In this document: positions 7,333 to 15,230 of the stretch, one piece after another
Layout: each line of letters starts with the position of its first letter
How positions within the stretch are numbered: position 1 is the stretch's first letter
Source: a virus
Strand: one strand, 5' to 3'
DNA: 21,877 nt
Virus record (IMG/VR): IMGVR_UViG_3300028025_004474
Location: 1 to 21,877 of that record
The notes under the pieces: model-generated
Databases searched by the model: none
Told to the model about the DNA's origin: nothing
The model's input: the letters and a program-made list of their open reading frames with translations, nothing else
Position numbers and translations under genes: made by a program

Positions 7333-8501
7333 TAGAAGAAATATATTGGTAAAGGTACATTAGCTAATTGTTTTGTAATAAAATCTGCTTCTGTAGATTG
7401 TTGTTCTAATTGTGTTTTACGAGATGTTTGATCTAACATAGCACGTAATTGTTCTAATAAAGCTATTTTTTCTGCTCTAGCATCAGTCAATAAATCTTGT
7501 TGATTTAATGTTACCTCAGAGCCTGGGATAGGTACAGTAGAGTATTTACCTCTAACATATGCTAAAATTTCTTTAACAGTAGCTAAAGCATATTGACGAA
7601 TCCATTGTCTACCTATTGAATTAATTTGGAAATAAACTGGGTTAGCATAAGGTACATTTGATACATTAGTAATTAAACTGCCTGATGCTTGAGCGTTTTG
7701 TAAAGTTACAGGATTGTTTCTTTCTTCTTGTATAATGTAGTGAATAAACATTTTGTCATTATATCCCTCCGTAACTCCAGTTGGAATAGGAAATATTCTA
7801 ACATGGTTATTATGAATATCAAATGAGAAAGCTGCCTTTCTAATCTGATCATTTAATTGTATTGCTTGTACTTTTTGTACATCAAAATATATAGGCATTA
7901 GCAAGAAGTTAATACCAGGAGAAAATTGACCAAAGCCAAATGTTTCAAGTAATGATTGGATACCAGTACCAGTACCAGCGTATGGATCAAAATAACGAAC
8001 AATTGCTGGGGGTGATTCGTAAAATATTTTTTTAATTTCAATAGAGCCTGTGATGCCTTGGGCTTTTAATTGTGCCGCAACATCATAATCTTGTACATTA
8101 TTTTTTAATGTAAATGAACCAGTATACCAAGTAGTATAACCACCTGCTCCTGCTTCAGAAGCATATGTTTCAGAAACACGAATTACACTACCAAGATTTG
8201 GTGTTATAACTTGGTTATTGAATGAAGAACCAGTTGTACTACCTTCTAAATTAAGATAGTTTTCACGAACTTTCCATTGGTAAACTTCATTACCGTATGT
8301 AGTAACTGCTTCTTCAAAAGCAGCATAAAATGATCCTGATTGTAACTCAACTTCAACTAAGGGATAACCTAAACGCTGTGCACACCATTGTGCTACTTTA
8401 TCAGCATCTGCTCTAAATGCTAAATCAGCATCATAAAACCCAAATGGGGTTGAGCCAGTAGTGAATGTTGATGTTCCGTTCCAAATTGCTATATTGCTCA
8501 T
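7332..8501 (-). CDS. gp13: gp13-like neck protein
   Basis: The protein has 389 residues; T4 gp13 has 309. The C-terminal third is the most recognisable part. IGRQWIRQYALATVKEILAY (297-316) precedes PGSEVTLNQQDLLTDARAEK (326-345) and then a helical end, like the gp13 type of head-completion protein in marine T4-like phages. The N-terminal WNGTSTFTTGSTPFGFYDAD and the DADKVAQWCAQRLGYPLVEV stretch (residues 32-51) are also typical of that group as I remember it. gp13 binds the portal after packaging and recruits gp14. The gene opens the neck and tail-completion run and is coupled to the next gene by TAATG. A recurrent octamer lies 23 nt before its ATG. No Shine-Dalgarno is present. Confidence 0.65.
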   Translation of the reverse strand: MSNIAIWNGTSTFTTGSTPFGFYDADLAFRADADKVAQWCAQRLGYPLVEVELQSGSFYAAFEEAVTTYGNEVYQWKVRENYLNLEGSTTGSSFNNQVITPNLGSVIRVSETYASEAGAGGYTTWYTGSFTLKNNVQDYDVAAQLKAQGITGSIEIKKIFYESPPAIVRYFDPYAGTGTGIQSLLETFGFGQFSPGINFLLMPIYFDVQKVQAIQLNDQIRKAAFSFDIHNNHVRIFPIPTGVTEGYNDKMFIHYIIQEERNNPVTLQNAQASGSLITNVSNVPYANPVYFQINSIGRQWIRQYALATVKEILAYVRGKYSTVPIPGSEVTLNQQDLLTDARAEKIALLEQLRAMLDQTSRKTQLEQQSTEADFITKQLANVPLPIYFF

Positions 8502-8524
8502 TAACTAGGTAGTATTTAACGTGT

Positions 8525-8532
8525 ATAAATAT
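8525..8532 (-). promoter_or_regulatory. Junction octamer ATATTTAT, copy 2
   Basis: The minus strand reads GTAATATTTATACAC, with the octamer 23 nt before the ATG of the gp13-like gene. The same spacing (20-23 nt) is seen before the portal and the 284-aa gene, which would fit a promoter with a short leader. Confidence 0.4.
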
Positions 8533-8549
8533 TACTAGTATTAATAGGA

Positions 8550-9242
8550 TTATGCTACTCTATTAACGGTCAATATAATTGATGGCACAGCAGGACCTAA
8601 TGAAGGTGTTGCATACAATATTCGTGTATTATTATCAGTAGCAGCAAACATTAATTGGTAATAATCATTAGCAGAAGCAGATACAAAAAAGTTCCAAGCA
8701 GCAGCTAAGGCTTCATTAGCTCCACCAAATATTGCAACACCAGTATTAGAAATAGGAACATCAATACCATTTTTTCTTAACCAAATATAGACAGTAGCAT
8801 TAGAACTATTTGTTTTATCAAGTTGAGCTGAGAATTGAATGTTATAAACACCAGGATTAGTTATTTTAATTTTATCTTGATTAGATCCACTAATACTAAC
8901 TCCATAAGCAAAATCAGTAGTATTAAATGATGCTGAATAAGATGCATTAGTTACAGAAAGTAATATTGATGCTGTATGAAAAAATGAGCCATAATAAGAT
9001 GTAACACCAAATGAACTAGTAGCGTTATTAATAGATTGAGTATAACTATTAAATGTTGTACTGCTAGCAAATGAACTAGATTGAGAAGTAAGCACAACAG
9101 ATGATGATATTTGATTAAATACAGCACTGCCTACAGATTGTACTGTTGTTTTTTTAGTTACACTATTATTTACAATAGCAAAGACATCTGTTGGTTCTGG
9201 GGTAATTAGGGATGGTAGTCCCGATATTGGTAAATCTGGCAT
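8550..9242 (-). CDS. Small fibre-like or receptor-binding-type structural protein
   Basis: The N-terminus (residues about 5-36, PISGLPSLITPEPTDVFAI then TKKTTVQSV) is the short attachment segment seen at the start of many phage fibre proteins. The middle is Ser-rich. The last roughly 110 residues, NPGVYNIQFSAQL, YIWLRKNGIDVP, AWNFFVSASANDYYQLMF and PSIILTVNRV, form a pattern common in phage structural proteins, probably a C1q/TNF-like trimeric jelly roll. I infer a small trimeric fibre, decoration or receptor-binding protein of 230 residues. It lies between a small hypothetical gene (4-nt gap) and the gp13-like gene. There is no Shine-Dalgarno. Confidence 0.7.
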   Translation of the reverse strand: MPDLPISGLPSLITPEPTDVFAIVNNSVTKKTTVQSVGSAVFNQISSSVVLTSQSSSFASSTTFNSYTQSINNATSSFGVTSYYGSFFHTASILLSVTNASYSASFNTTDFAYGVSISGSNQDKIKITNPGVYNIQFSAQLDKTNSSNATVYIWLRKNGIDVPISNTGVAIFGGANEALAAAWNFFVSASANDYYQLMFAATDNNTRILYATPSLGPAVPSIILTVNRVA

Positions 9243-9246
9243 ATTT

Positions 9247-9507
9247 TTACATTTCTGTTGTTATATATATTTTTGATCCGTCTTCTTGTAGAATATAATA
9301 TAAATCTTCTTGTTGAAGAAATCCACTTTGTACTATTATTTTTCCTGAAGATCCTTTAGGTTGAGCATTATACCAGTTATTAAATCGAGCTACATTCAGT
9401 TGATCTAAATAAAAATTATACCTTTTTATTTTTTCTCTTTCAGATAAATTTTTAATTTCTCTAAGTTGTTGGAATTGAGGCCAAGATATTTCTTCAAAAA
9501 TATTCAT
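9247..9507 (-). CDS. Hypothetical protein (86 aa)
   Basis: An 86-residue protein I do not recognise. The N-terminal half is charged and helical (EISWPQFQQLREIKNLSER, then KIKRYNFYLDQLNVARFNNW). The C-terminal half is a likely beta hairpin ending LYYILQEDGSKIYI. The phrase L-Q-E-D-G-S-K-I is one I associate with small phage structural proteins and may be a virion-binding module. It follows the PhoH-like gene by 23 nt and precedes the fibre-like gene by 4 nt. The octamer ATATTTAT ends only 4 nt before the ATG, and no ribosome site is visible. Confidence 0.75.
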   Translation of the reverse strand: MNIFEEISWPQFQQLREIKNLSEREKIKRYNFYLDQLNVARFNNWYNAQPKGSSGKIIVQSGFLQQEDLYYILQEDGSKIYITTEM

Positions 9508-9511
9508 ATAT

Positions 9512-9519
9512 ATAAATAT
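9512..9519 (-). promoter_or_regulatory. Junction octamer ATATTTAT, copy 3
   Basis: The minus strand reads TTCAATATTTATATATATG, where the final ATG is the start of the 86-aa gene. The octamer is only 4 nt from the start codon. That is too close for a promoter of this start with a leader. Confidence 0.3.
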
Positions 9520-9530
9520 TGAATAATATT

Positions 9531-10199
9531 TTATTTCCCGTATTCGTATTCAAGTATTTTACCTACTAAGTCAGAACGATGGTTCTCTTTCAGCTTAATC
9601 CACTTGATTTCCTCGATTTTTTTAGATAATTCGATAACGTAGCTTAAGCCGTTTATTTCGCCTGTAGATGATTTGATATCGGTTTGTTCATTGTCACCGT
9701 TGATGACAATCTTACCATTTTTACCTAAGCGTGTCAATATGGCTAGCATTTCACCTTTAGTTAGGTTTTGTGCCTCCTCGACTATTAGAATATCATCAAT
9801 TGTTTTACCACGGATAAACTGAACGGGTAATGCTTTAACTTTACCGTCTTCGATTAATTTAGGTACTTCATTTTTGTCTGAACAACATTTGGCTAGGTTT
9901 TCAACTAGTGCTTCCATGTATGGATCAAATTTACCATTAATATCACCAGGTAAAAATCCTAAACTTCTACCTACCTCAATAGCGGCTCGTGTATTGTAGA
10001 TACAGTTAATTTGTTTTTTCTTAAGGAAATCTAAAGCGGCTTGAGCACATACTAACGATTTACCACTACCTGCTCTACCTGTAATTACTACGATTTGATT
10101 TTCTACTATTAACCTTTTTGCTTCTTTTTGCTCATCATTTAATTGTAGAGCGTTTATAGACTTGATTTCACTTTTTCTCTCACGATTAGGTTCTCTCAT
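9531..10199 (-). CDS. phoH: PhoH-like P-loop ATPase
   Basis: Counting from the ATG at 10199, the protein has 222 residues. It shows Walker A GRAGSGKS (41-48), Walker B ILIVEEAQN (137-145, with Glu where Asp is usual), GDNEQTD (168-174) and ENHRSD (205-210, likely arginine finger). These are marks of the PhoH family, RNA/DNA-helicase-like ATPases common in aquatic phages. The biological role in phages is not settled. A longer reading frame begins at a TTG at 10262, but it would run through the terminator at 10229-10260, so I reject it. The gene stands just after the capsid terminator and has no clear Shine-Dalgarno or obvious promoter. It may be expressed by read-through. Confidence 0.92.
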   Translation of the reverse strand: MREPNRERKSEIKSINALQLNDEQKEAKRLIVENQIVVITGRAGSGKSLVCAQAALDFLKKKQINCIYNTRAAIEVGRSLGFLPGDINGKFDPYMEALVENLAKCCSDKNEVPKLIEDGKVKALPVQFIRGKTIDDILIVEEAQNLTKGEMLAILTRLGKNGKIVINGDNEQTDIKSSTGEINGLSYVIELSKKIEEIKWIKLKENHRSDLVGKILEYEYGK

Positions 10200-10228
10200 G
10201 TATAACGATTTGGTTACGTATACATATG

Positions 10229-10260
10229 AAAAAAGAGACCCAAGCTTGCGCTTGAGTCTC
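10229..10260 (-). terminator. Rho-independent terminator after major capsid gene
   Basis: Minus-strand RNA would form GAGAC paired with GTCTC, one T-G wobble, and CAAGC paired with GCTTG, closed by a GCAA tetraloop. TTTTTT follows. It lies 42 nt after the gp23 stop and separates the capsid unit from the PhoH-like gene. Confidence 0.92.
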
Positions 10261-10301
10261 AATTTATAGCCTTACGGGGCTAATGTATATTGGAATTAAT
10301 A

Positions 10302-11885
10302 CTAGATAGTATCTAAACCAGCAACATAAACCTTACCATAGTAGTCAGGACGGATCATCTTCTTCGCGTAACGAGTCATAAGACCTTTACGTGGAGTGAA
10401 TGTAGATGGATCGTATAACAATGGAGTCATGATCAATGGAACATATGGAGCAAATACAGCACCACACTCTAAGAATTGAGCACCTTTGTAACCCATTAAG
10501 ATTACGTTCTCAGTCATGTAAGGGTTTTTGTAAACCTTATAACGACTGTTTAAAGAACCAACCTTTTGGATACCAAAGTTGAATTCCATTCTCTCGCCAT
10601 CACCATCAGAAGCAAATCCAGGGATTGATTCGATGATTGTAGCAACTGTAGGAGAAGTAACTAAGAAATTAGCACCACCTCTTAAAGTTAACTGATGGAT
10701 TGTGTTAGAAACTTTTTGTAACTTTGTACCTAAAGTTTGGAACCAACCACCTTGTGTGTTGTAGTAACCTAAGTTGTTGTTAGGTACACCAGCAGCATTC
10801 AAAGACTGATTGTTAACTGCAGACCATCTTTCAGTTGTGAAAGCGTTTTGGATTAACATATCTAAGATCTCTAAATCAATCTCCATAGAGATGTATTGAG
10901 ATAAGATACCTGTTAATTCAGCTTCAGCATCTACTGAATGGTAAGCGTTTAAGTCTTGAGCAAATTCTGGAGTCCATTGTGCTTTTAACTTACGAGTTTT
11001 AGCAACGATTGCTTCAGATTTCAATTGAACATTGATTTCTGGGATAGCGATTGTTGTAGCACCGTTTGTTTTAGAAGAACCATCTTCGAAATCACCACGA
11101 GTTTCAGATGTTGGTTGTACTGAGTAGTACAATAACACGTTAGCTGGTTGGAAAGTAGAAGCAATAACTGAACCAGTAACGATGAAAGAAGCTGTATTGT
11201 TAGTTACTGTAGTAAATTGTTGGATCATATCTGTAGCAGCAACAGAACCTGTAGCAAATACAAATGATCTAACAGCGTTTAAATCAGCGTTTGTTGGTAA
11301 TGGAACTAATACTTTCTTGTAAGAACCAGTTACGATATAATCTGAGTTAAAGTTAACATCAGCAAAAGTTACTGAGCTAGTTACTGCAGAAATAGAAGCT
11401 GAGTATTGGTTGATTGAATAACCAAAACGACCAGCACCGTATAATGATTGAGAAGCGATGTTAGTAGTGTTGTTCACTGTGCTAGCACCGTATAAAGAAT
11501 CACCTGCACGGAAAGGAGCTTCGTTAGTACCGTATTTGAAATCAAGATAGAATACAAGACCTGAAGGTAAGTTCATTGGTTGTACGCTAACGAATTCTTT
11601 AGCAGCGATTTCACCGAATACACGGCGAACTAATGGTAATGCAACACCATTCCAGCTTTCGCCAGAATATGCACCTGCACCAGAAGCTTGACCACCTGTT
11701 TGAGATGCTTCTGTAACTAATTGCTTAGCTTGGTTTTCCAATAGCATAGCCATTGTGTTTTTGTCTGTAGTGTTCTTGATACCTTCTAAAAGGCCAGATT
11801 TTTCCCACTTACTAGACAATTTCTTTGAATCTTCCATTACACTCTTGTATTGGTTTGATGATTCTAATAATTGTTGTACGTTCAT
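10302..11885 (-). CDS. gp23: Major capsid protein, gp23 type
   Basis: At 527 residues it is close to T4 gp23 (521). The N-terminal region mirrors gp23's removable part: KWEKSGLLEG (27-36), AMLLENQAKQL (46-56), then VTE-ASQTGG, placing the likely protease cut after Glu59. The core signature VQPMNLPSG (101-109) followed by LVFYLDFKYG is the gp23 family hallmark. Residues about 130-270 are a Ser/Thr-rich beta region, probably an inserted surface domain. The C-terminus ends RPDYYGKVYVAGLDTI. It forms the hexamers of the head. It is preceded by the scaffold gene (32-nt gap) and followed by a strong terminator. No Shine-Dalgarno is seen, only A/T-rich sequence before the ATG, which is notable for an abundant protein. 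I found no gp24 paralogue in the window. Confidence 0.95.
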   Translation of the reverse strand: MNVQQLLESSNQYKSVMEDSKKLSSKWEKSGLLEGIKNTTDKNTMAMLLENQAKQLVTEASQTGGQASGAGAYSGESWNGVALPLVRRVFGEIAAKEFVSVQPMNLPSGLVFYLDFKYGTNEAPFRAGDSLYGASTVNNTTNIASQSLYGAGRFGYSINQYSASISAVTSSVTFADVNFNSDYIVTGSYKKVLVPLPTNADLNAVRSFVFATGSVAATDMIQQFTTVTNNTASFIVTGSVIASTFQPANVLLYYSVQPTSETRGDFEDGSSKTNGATTIAIPEINVQLKSEAIVAKTRKLKAQWTPEFAQDLNAYHSVDAEAELTGILSQYISMEIDLEILDMLIQNAFTTERWSAVNNQSLNAAGVPNNNLGYYNTQGGWFQTLGTKLQKVSNTIHQLTLRGGANFLVTSPTVATIIESIPGFASDGDGERMEFNFGIQKVGSLNSRYKVYKNPYMTENVILMGYKGAQFLECGAVFAPYVPLIMTPLLYDPSTFTPRKGLMTRYAKKMIRPDYYGKVYVAGLDTI

Positions 11886-11917
11886 TTTAAACGAATTTAG
11901 TTTTTAAATTAATAATC

Positions 11918-13042
11918 TTATTTGATAATGTTTGCAAGTTTTTGCATACGAGCAATTACATCATTTGATTCAACGATTGTTGATTTTGGAGCAACACCAG
12001 CAGCTTTAGAAGCAAATCCTAAAGATTCTTTAATAGATGACTTCTTAGAAGCACCTAAAGTAGAACTTTGAATAGATTCAAATAATTCTTTAGCTTGTTT
12101 TGGTGTAGTTGCTTTGTCGAATGAAGCAATTACTTTTAATTTTTGAGATTCAGATAAGTTTTTAGCTTTGAAGATTTTGTTTACATACAATAACTTAGCA
12201 TTTAATAAGTTTTGCTCATGTAATTCAGCACGTAATGCTTCGATTGTTTCAATCGCTTCTTTCATTTCGTCCTTTTCGTCTTCTTTCTTAGCGTCTTTTT
12301 TCTTAGCTTCATACATTGTGTCTTCGTCTGATTTTTCTTCATCTAAAGCATCTAATTCAGCTAATAATTCTTCTAAGTCAACTTCATCTTCTTCTTCAGC
12401 AATTTCCATTTCTGGTTCTTCAGCACCCATTTCCATTCCCATTTCTTCGGCACCCATTTCAGCTGCTTCTTCGCCTGGAGTTTCGTACTCTTCAGCTTCT
12501 AATTCAGATGAGATAATGTCTCTGATGATGTCTTTTAATGCGTCTACTGTTAAATCAGTAATTTTGTCGCCTTCAGCTTCAGCTTCTTCTTCAGCAGGTT
12601 CTTCAGTAGGTTCCATTTCAGACTCTTCGTCTTCAACTTCTTCTTCTTCACCAACTTCTTCTTCTTCTTCAGCTTCTTTCATTTCTTCTTTTTCTTCGTC
12701 TTTAGCTTCTTCTAAAGATTCTTCAGAATCTAATTCAGCTAAAATTTCAGATAAATCGAAATCTTCTTCTAAATCTTCGCCTTCTGACATTTGACCTGCG
12801 TCAATAGCTTTTTTTCTGATCATATCAGAATCATTGCTTCTGTCGTTAGCTGAGATGTAGTCTACTTCTTCAAGTTTCTCGTCATCTTCACTCTCCATTT
12901 CTTGCAATTTTGCAGAAATCATAGATTGTAATTGAGGACCAAGAGCTTCTTCAAGAGCAGCTTTTGCATTTGCCAATGCAGCTTCGCGTACTTGTTTAGC
13001 GTCAGCAATAGCTTCCTTAAACAAATCTTTGTTTGTACTCAT
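11918..13042 (-). CDS. gp22: Prohead core scaffolding protein, gp22 type
   Basis: The 374-residue protein lies between the protease and the capsid gene, exactly as gene 22 does in T4. It has an Ala-rich helical start (EAIADAKQVREAALANAKAA), a very acidic middle (residues about 70-260, long Glu runs) and a basic helical C-terminus. The latter contains LLNAKLLYVNKIFKAKNL and SESQKLKVIASFDKATT, the most conserved part of marine gp22 proteins as I remember them. T4 gp22 is 269 residues, so the acidic middle is expanded. Scaffolds of this type are cut to peptides by gp21, and many L-x-E sites are present. It has the best Shine-Dalgarno in the window (AAGGAG, 9 nt). The last residues (MQKLANIIK) resemble the end of the partial protein at 20961-21877. 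Confidence 0.9.
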   Translation of the reverse strand: MSTNKDLFKEAIADAKQVREAALANAKAALEEALGPQLQSMISAKLQEMESEDDEKLEEVDYISANDRSNDSDMIRKKAIDAGQMSEGEDLEEDFDLSEILAELDSEESLEEAKDEEKEEMKEAEEEEEVGEEEEVEDEESEMEPTEEPAEEEAEAEGDKITDLTVDALKDIIRDIISSELEAEEYETPGEEAAEMGAEEMGMEMGAEEPEMEIAEEEDEVDLEELLAELDALDEEKSDEDTMYEAKKKDAKKEDEKDEMKEAIETIEALRAELHEQNLLNAKLLYVNKIFKAKNLSESQKLKVIASFDKATTPKQAKELFESIQSSTLGASKKSSIKESLGFASKAAGVAPKSTIVESNDVIARMQKLANIIK

Positions 13043-13051
13043 TTTGTGTTT

Positions 13052-13057
13052 CTCCTT
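13052..13057 (-). promoter_or_regulatory. Strong ribosome binding site of scaffold gene
   Basis: The minus strand reads AAGGAG 9 nt before the ATG at 13042. It is the longest anti-16S match in the window, consistent with the large amount of scaffold needed per head. Confidence 0.75.
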
Positions 13058-13074
13058 AAATTTAATTTTGGAAA

Positions 13075-13096
13075 TAAGCTTATTGTAAAAAGCTTA
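13075..13096 (-). other. Hairpin in scaffold gene leader
   Basis: The minus strand carries TAAGCTT, an 8-nt loop and AAGCTTA, a perfect 7-bp stem. It lies between the terminator at 13125-13157 and the gp22 ribosome site. It has no proper U-run and could be a leader hairpin that stabilises the gp22-gp23 mRNA. The role is inferred. Confidence 0.35.
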
Positions 13097-13124
13097 ATAG
13101 AATTGTTTGTAATACCTGAGTTGC

Positions 13125-13157
13125 AAAAAGATGGGCAACCCATTTTAGGTTACCCAT
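13125..13157 (-). terminator. Rho-independent terminator after prohead protease gene
   Basis: Minus-strand RNA would pair ATGGGTAACC with GGTTGCCCAT (one T-G wobble) around a 7-nt loop, followed by CTTTTT. It lies 34 nt after the protease stop and before the scaffold gene, so it would limit read-through into gp22-gp23. Confidence 0.85.
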
Positions 13158-13163
13158 AAATAT
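13156..13163 (-). promoter_or_regulatory. Junction octamer ATATTTAT, copy 4
   Basis: The minus strand reads CATATATTTATGGG. The octamer touches the upstream side of the terminator stem, 113 nt before the gp22 start. A promoter here would start transcripts inside the terminator, so this copy argues against a simple promoter role. Confidence 0.3.
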
Positions 13164-13191
13164 ATGTAGATACGTTAAAACGCGATCCTTT

Positions 13192-13800
13192 CTAGCAAAG
13201 TTGGCAAGCTCCTGTTGTAGTACAGATAATTTCTGTAATTAAACTATTAACTTTACTATAATCTGCGTTAAGTTGTGTTTGTTTTCCTTCAGATAATGAC
13301 ATATAAGCGTTTGGTGTAGATGGTACTGATACCAAATCCCAACATACTAATTCAAAATCGTCTTGTACTTCAACTGTTTCACCGATTTGTTGTACAGAAC
13401 CCATACCGCGTGATGATATACCTAATGGGATACCTGCTGATATAATTTCTTGTGCAATTTTACCTGATGGTGTGTTTAGTAATTCTAGTTCACCCATTAA
13501 GTCATTACCTTCCCACCAAATACGTTTAATATTGTGTGATACGTTATTTAAGTTAACAATTGTAGATTCAGGATGATCTAATTCACCCATAGCGGTATTT
13601 GATTTGATAGGACCATCAGCATATTTTTTAGCTTCACGCTCTAATACTGATTTAGGATAAACACGTCCGTTTCCGTTTTTTACTTCAGATTCTTGTAATT
13701 TACCCTTAATGCGCATTCTACCACCTGACATTGCTTTAGCTTCAGATAAAGTTAATTTAGCAATGTGGAATGGTGTATGATCTATTAATAATTGTTTCAT
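13192..13800 (-). CDS. gp21: Prohead core protease, gp21 type
   Basis: The 202-residue protein carries the two motifs of the herpesvirus/T4-type serine protease family: GELDHPES with the likely catalytic His76, and GISSRGMGSV with Ser129/130 as the nucleophile region. RGRVYPKSVL-like sequence (GNGRVYPKSV, 44-53) and WDLVSVPSTPNAYMS (154-168) are also typical. The enzyme cleaves scaffold, capsid N-termini and itself after I/L-x-E. Such sites occur near both of its own ends: LSE (18-20) and ITE (188-190). The latter would release a Cys-containing tail ending GACQLC. It starts 4 nt after the 430-aa gene and ends before a terminator. T4 gp21 is 212 residues. Confidence 0.93.
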   Translation of the reverse strand: MKQLLIDHTPFHIAKLTLSEAKAMSGGRMRIKGKLQESEVKNGNGRVYPKSVLEREAKKYADGPIKSNTAMGELDHPESTIVNLNNVSHNIKRIWWEGNDLMGELELLNTPSGKIAQEIISAGIPLGISSRGMGSVQQIGETVEVQDDFELVCWDLVSVPSTPNAYMSLSEGKQTQLNADYSKVNSLITEIICTTTGACQLC

Positions 13801-13804
13801 TTTA

Positions 13805-15097
13805 TTATTTTGTATCGTCTGAAATATTTGTTAAATTATCACGGCCGTCAAAATATTCATCCATAACCATTGCCATGTCATCTATTTCCTGGTCAGCAGA
13901 TTCCATTTCTTTCATTATCTCACGAACCATGTTTTTTAATTTTTCCATTGAACCACCTAGGTTAACACCTGGTCTAAATTCTGGTTTTCCTGCTTCTAAG
14001 CCATCAATATCGATACCAGCAAAGAACATTCCTTTATTATATATTGCTTTAACCTTACCTTGACTTTCTTCGAATTTAACTATTTTAATTTCTTCACCAT
14101 CATATGTTTTAGCAACATCACCTTTTTGGAATTCAACTCCGTCAGCGTTTGTTGCTTTGATGATGTAATTTTTGCTATCTCTTACTATTTTATATTTTTC
14201 AGGATCAGCAGGTAAATCTTGAAAGCGCATTCTTTCTTCTACGTTTTCTTTAATCTTTTTTTTTTCCTCAACCTTAGGCATCTTAACTTTCTTCATACCT
14301 CTAGCTGTATCAACTGCTGTTTTTTCTGTATAAAATTTCATTTGATGATCTTCAGGTTTTGAAGAATCCATCGTTTGTGCTGTATAATCTCTAATACCAG
14401 TTAATTTATAATTAGTATAGTATAATGGATTTTTTTTAATGTTTTTCTTAACCATCTTTTCAATCTCATCATAAGATTTAGCAGGAAAACATTCATGTTC
14501 AGTAGTAATACCTAATGTTACTTCTTCTAAATTTTCATCTACTGCTTTTGGTTCTTTATTTTCAAATAAATTACCAGCATTTAACATTAACATTGCTAAA
14601 TCAGTTGAATCACCTTTTATTGCTTTTTCAGCAGCTGCTTTAACTTGAGCTGGGTCAATCTTTTTATTATCAATTGCTTTTTCAACAGCAACTGCGTCAG
14701 CTGTTATACCTTCTGCTTCTTCTAATGGCTCATCTAAAACATCAGATTTAACAGCTCTTTCACCAGCCATTTGATCTTCAAGTTGTTTCAATATAGCATC
14801 AAATTCAGCATCGCTGTTAGAAGTTTCATCATTTTCTTCACTAACGCTATCATACCCAGCAGTTGTATTTGTTGTTGTTACACTTTCATCTTGAGTACCT
14901 TGAGAAAATACTTCTTCTTCTTCATTTGTCAATACTTCAGAAATAATACCCTTATTTTTAAGGATTCTAACTGCATCACCAAATGATGTTACATTAGTTA
15001 CATATTGTGGTACAGTCATACGTAAATTTCTCATGAAATTACCTTGTGACATTTTACCTTCTGTTAAGTCGATGTACTGTTGTTTTATACTTTTCAT
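13805..15097 (-). CDS. Probable prohead-core or internal head protein (430 aa), unknown family
   Basis: I cannot name this 430-residue protein. Its first 55 residues (YIDLTEGKMSQGNFMRNLRM, then PQYVTNVTSFGDAVRILKNK and GIISE) form a compact block I associate with T4-like phages of aquatic bacteria. After that come an acidic, low-complexity stretch (55-160) and a Lys/Glu-rich second half. Residues about 300-370 look like a small beta domain (YKIVRDSKNYIIKATNADG, FQKGDVAKTYDGEEIKIV). The last 50 residues form a helix. An early L-T-E site (11-13) would suit gp21 cleavage. The place between portal and protease matches T4 genes 67/68, which make prohead core, but no sequence likeness to those is visible. 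Confidence 0.8.
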   Translation of the reverse strand: MKSIKQQYIDLTEGKMSQGNFMRNLRMTVPQYVTNVTSFGDAVRILKNKGIISEVLTNEEEEVFSQGTQDESVTTTNTTAGYDSVSEENDETSNSDAEFDAILKQLEDQMAGERAVKSDVLDEPLEEAEGITADAVAVEKAIDNKKIDPAQVKAAAEKAIKGDSTDLAMLMLNAGNLFENKEPKAVDENLEEVTLGITTEHECFPAKSYDEIEKMVKKNIKKNPLYYTNYKLTGIRDYTAQTMDSSKPEDHQMKFYTEKTAVDTARGMKKVKMPKVEEKKKIKENVEERMRFQDLPADPEKYKIVRDSKNYIIKATNADGVEFQKGDVAKTYDGEEIKIVKFEESQGKVKAIYNKGMFFAGIDIDGLEAGKPEFRPGVNLGGSMEKLKNMVREIMKEMESADQEIDDMAMVMDEYFDGRDNLTNISDDTK

Positions 15098-15107
15098 TTT
15101 CTATATT

Positions 15108-15230
15108 TTATCTACCTTGACCTCTATAAGTTTTAGGGCGTGGTGTATGTTTGTTGTATTTTTTCTTTGCTGAACCTACTTTACGTTTGCCAAATGATAA
15201 CTTATTGTTGTTGCCTACCGTCTTTGCCAT
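15108..15230 (-). CDS. Very basic 40-aa protein in prohead-core region
   Basis: This small gene starts with an ATG whose A is also the last base of the preceding TAA stop (TAATG), and ends with TAA at 15108-15110. The 40 residues begin MAKTVGNNNKLSFGKRKVGS and continue AKKKYNKHTPRPKTYRGQGR. About 13 residues are Lys or Arg and none is Asp or Glu. The start overlap, the neat fit in the gap (10 nt to the next gene) and the composition make it a real gene. A DNA- or scaffold-binding head component is plausible, since T4 also has small charged core proteins at this locus. It is not recognisable by family. Confidence 0.82.
   Translation of the reverse strand: MAKTVGNNNKLSFGKRKVGSAKKKYNKHTPRPKTYRGQGR

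Noticed and set aside
10200-10262. N-terminal extension of the PhoH-like gene from a TTG
   Set aside because: The extension would be encoded by the terminator hairpin and its U-run. The ATG at 10199 gives a normal family length.
10261-10270. TATAAATT on the minus strand as a late promoter for the PhoH-like gene
   Set aside because: A transcript starting from it would begin inside the terminator stem, and the match is imperfect.
12168-12794. Open frame of 208 codons on the plus strand, very Ser-rich
   Set aside because: It is the antisense shadow of the Glu-rich gp22 gene. GAA and GAG codons read backwards give TTC and CTC in one frame and Ser codons in another. It has no ribosome site or recognisable domain.
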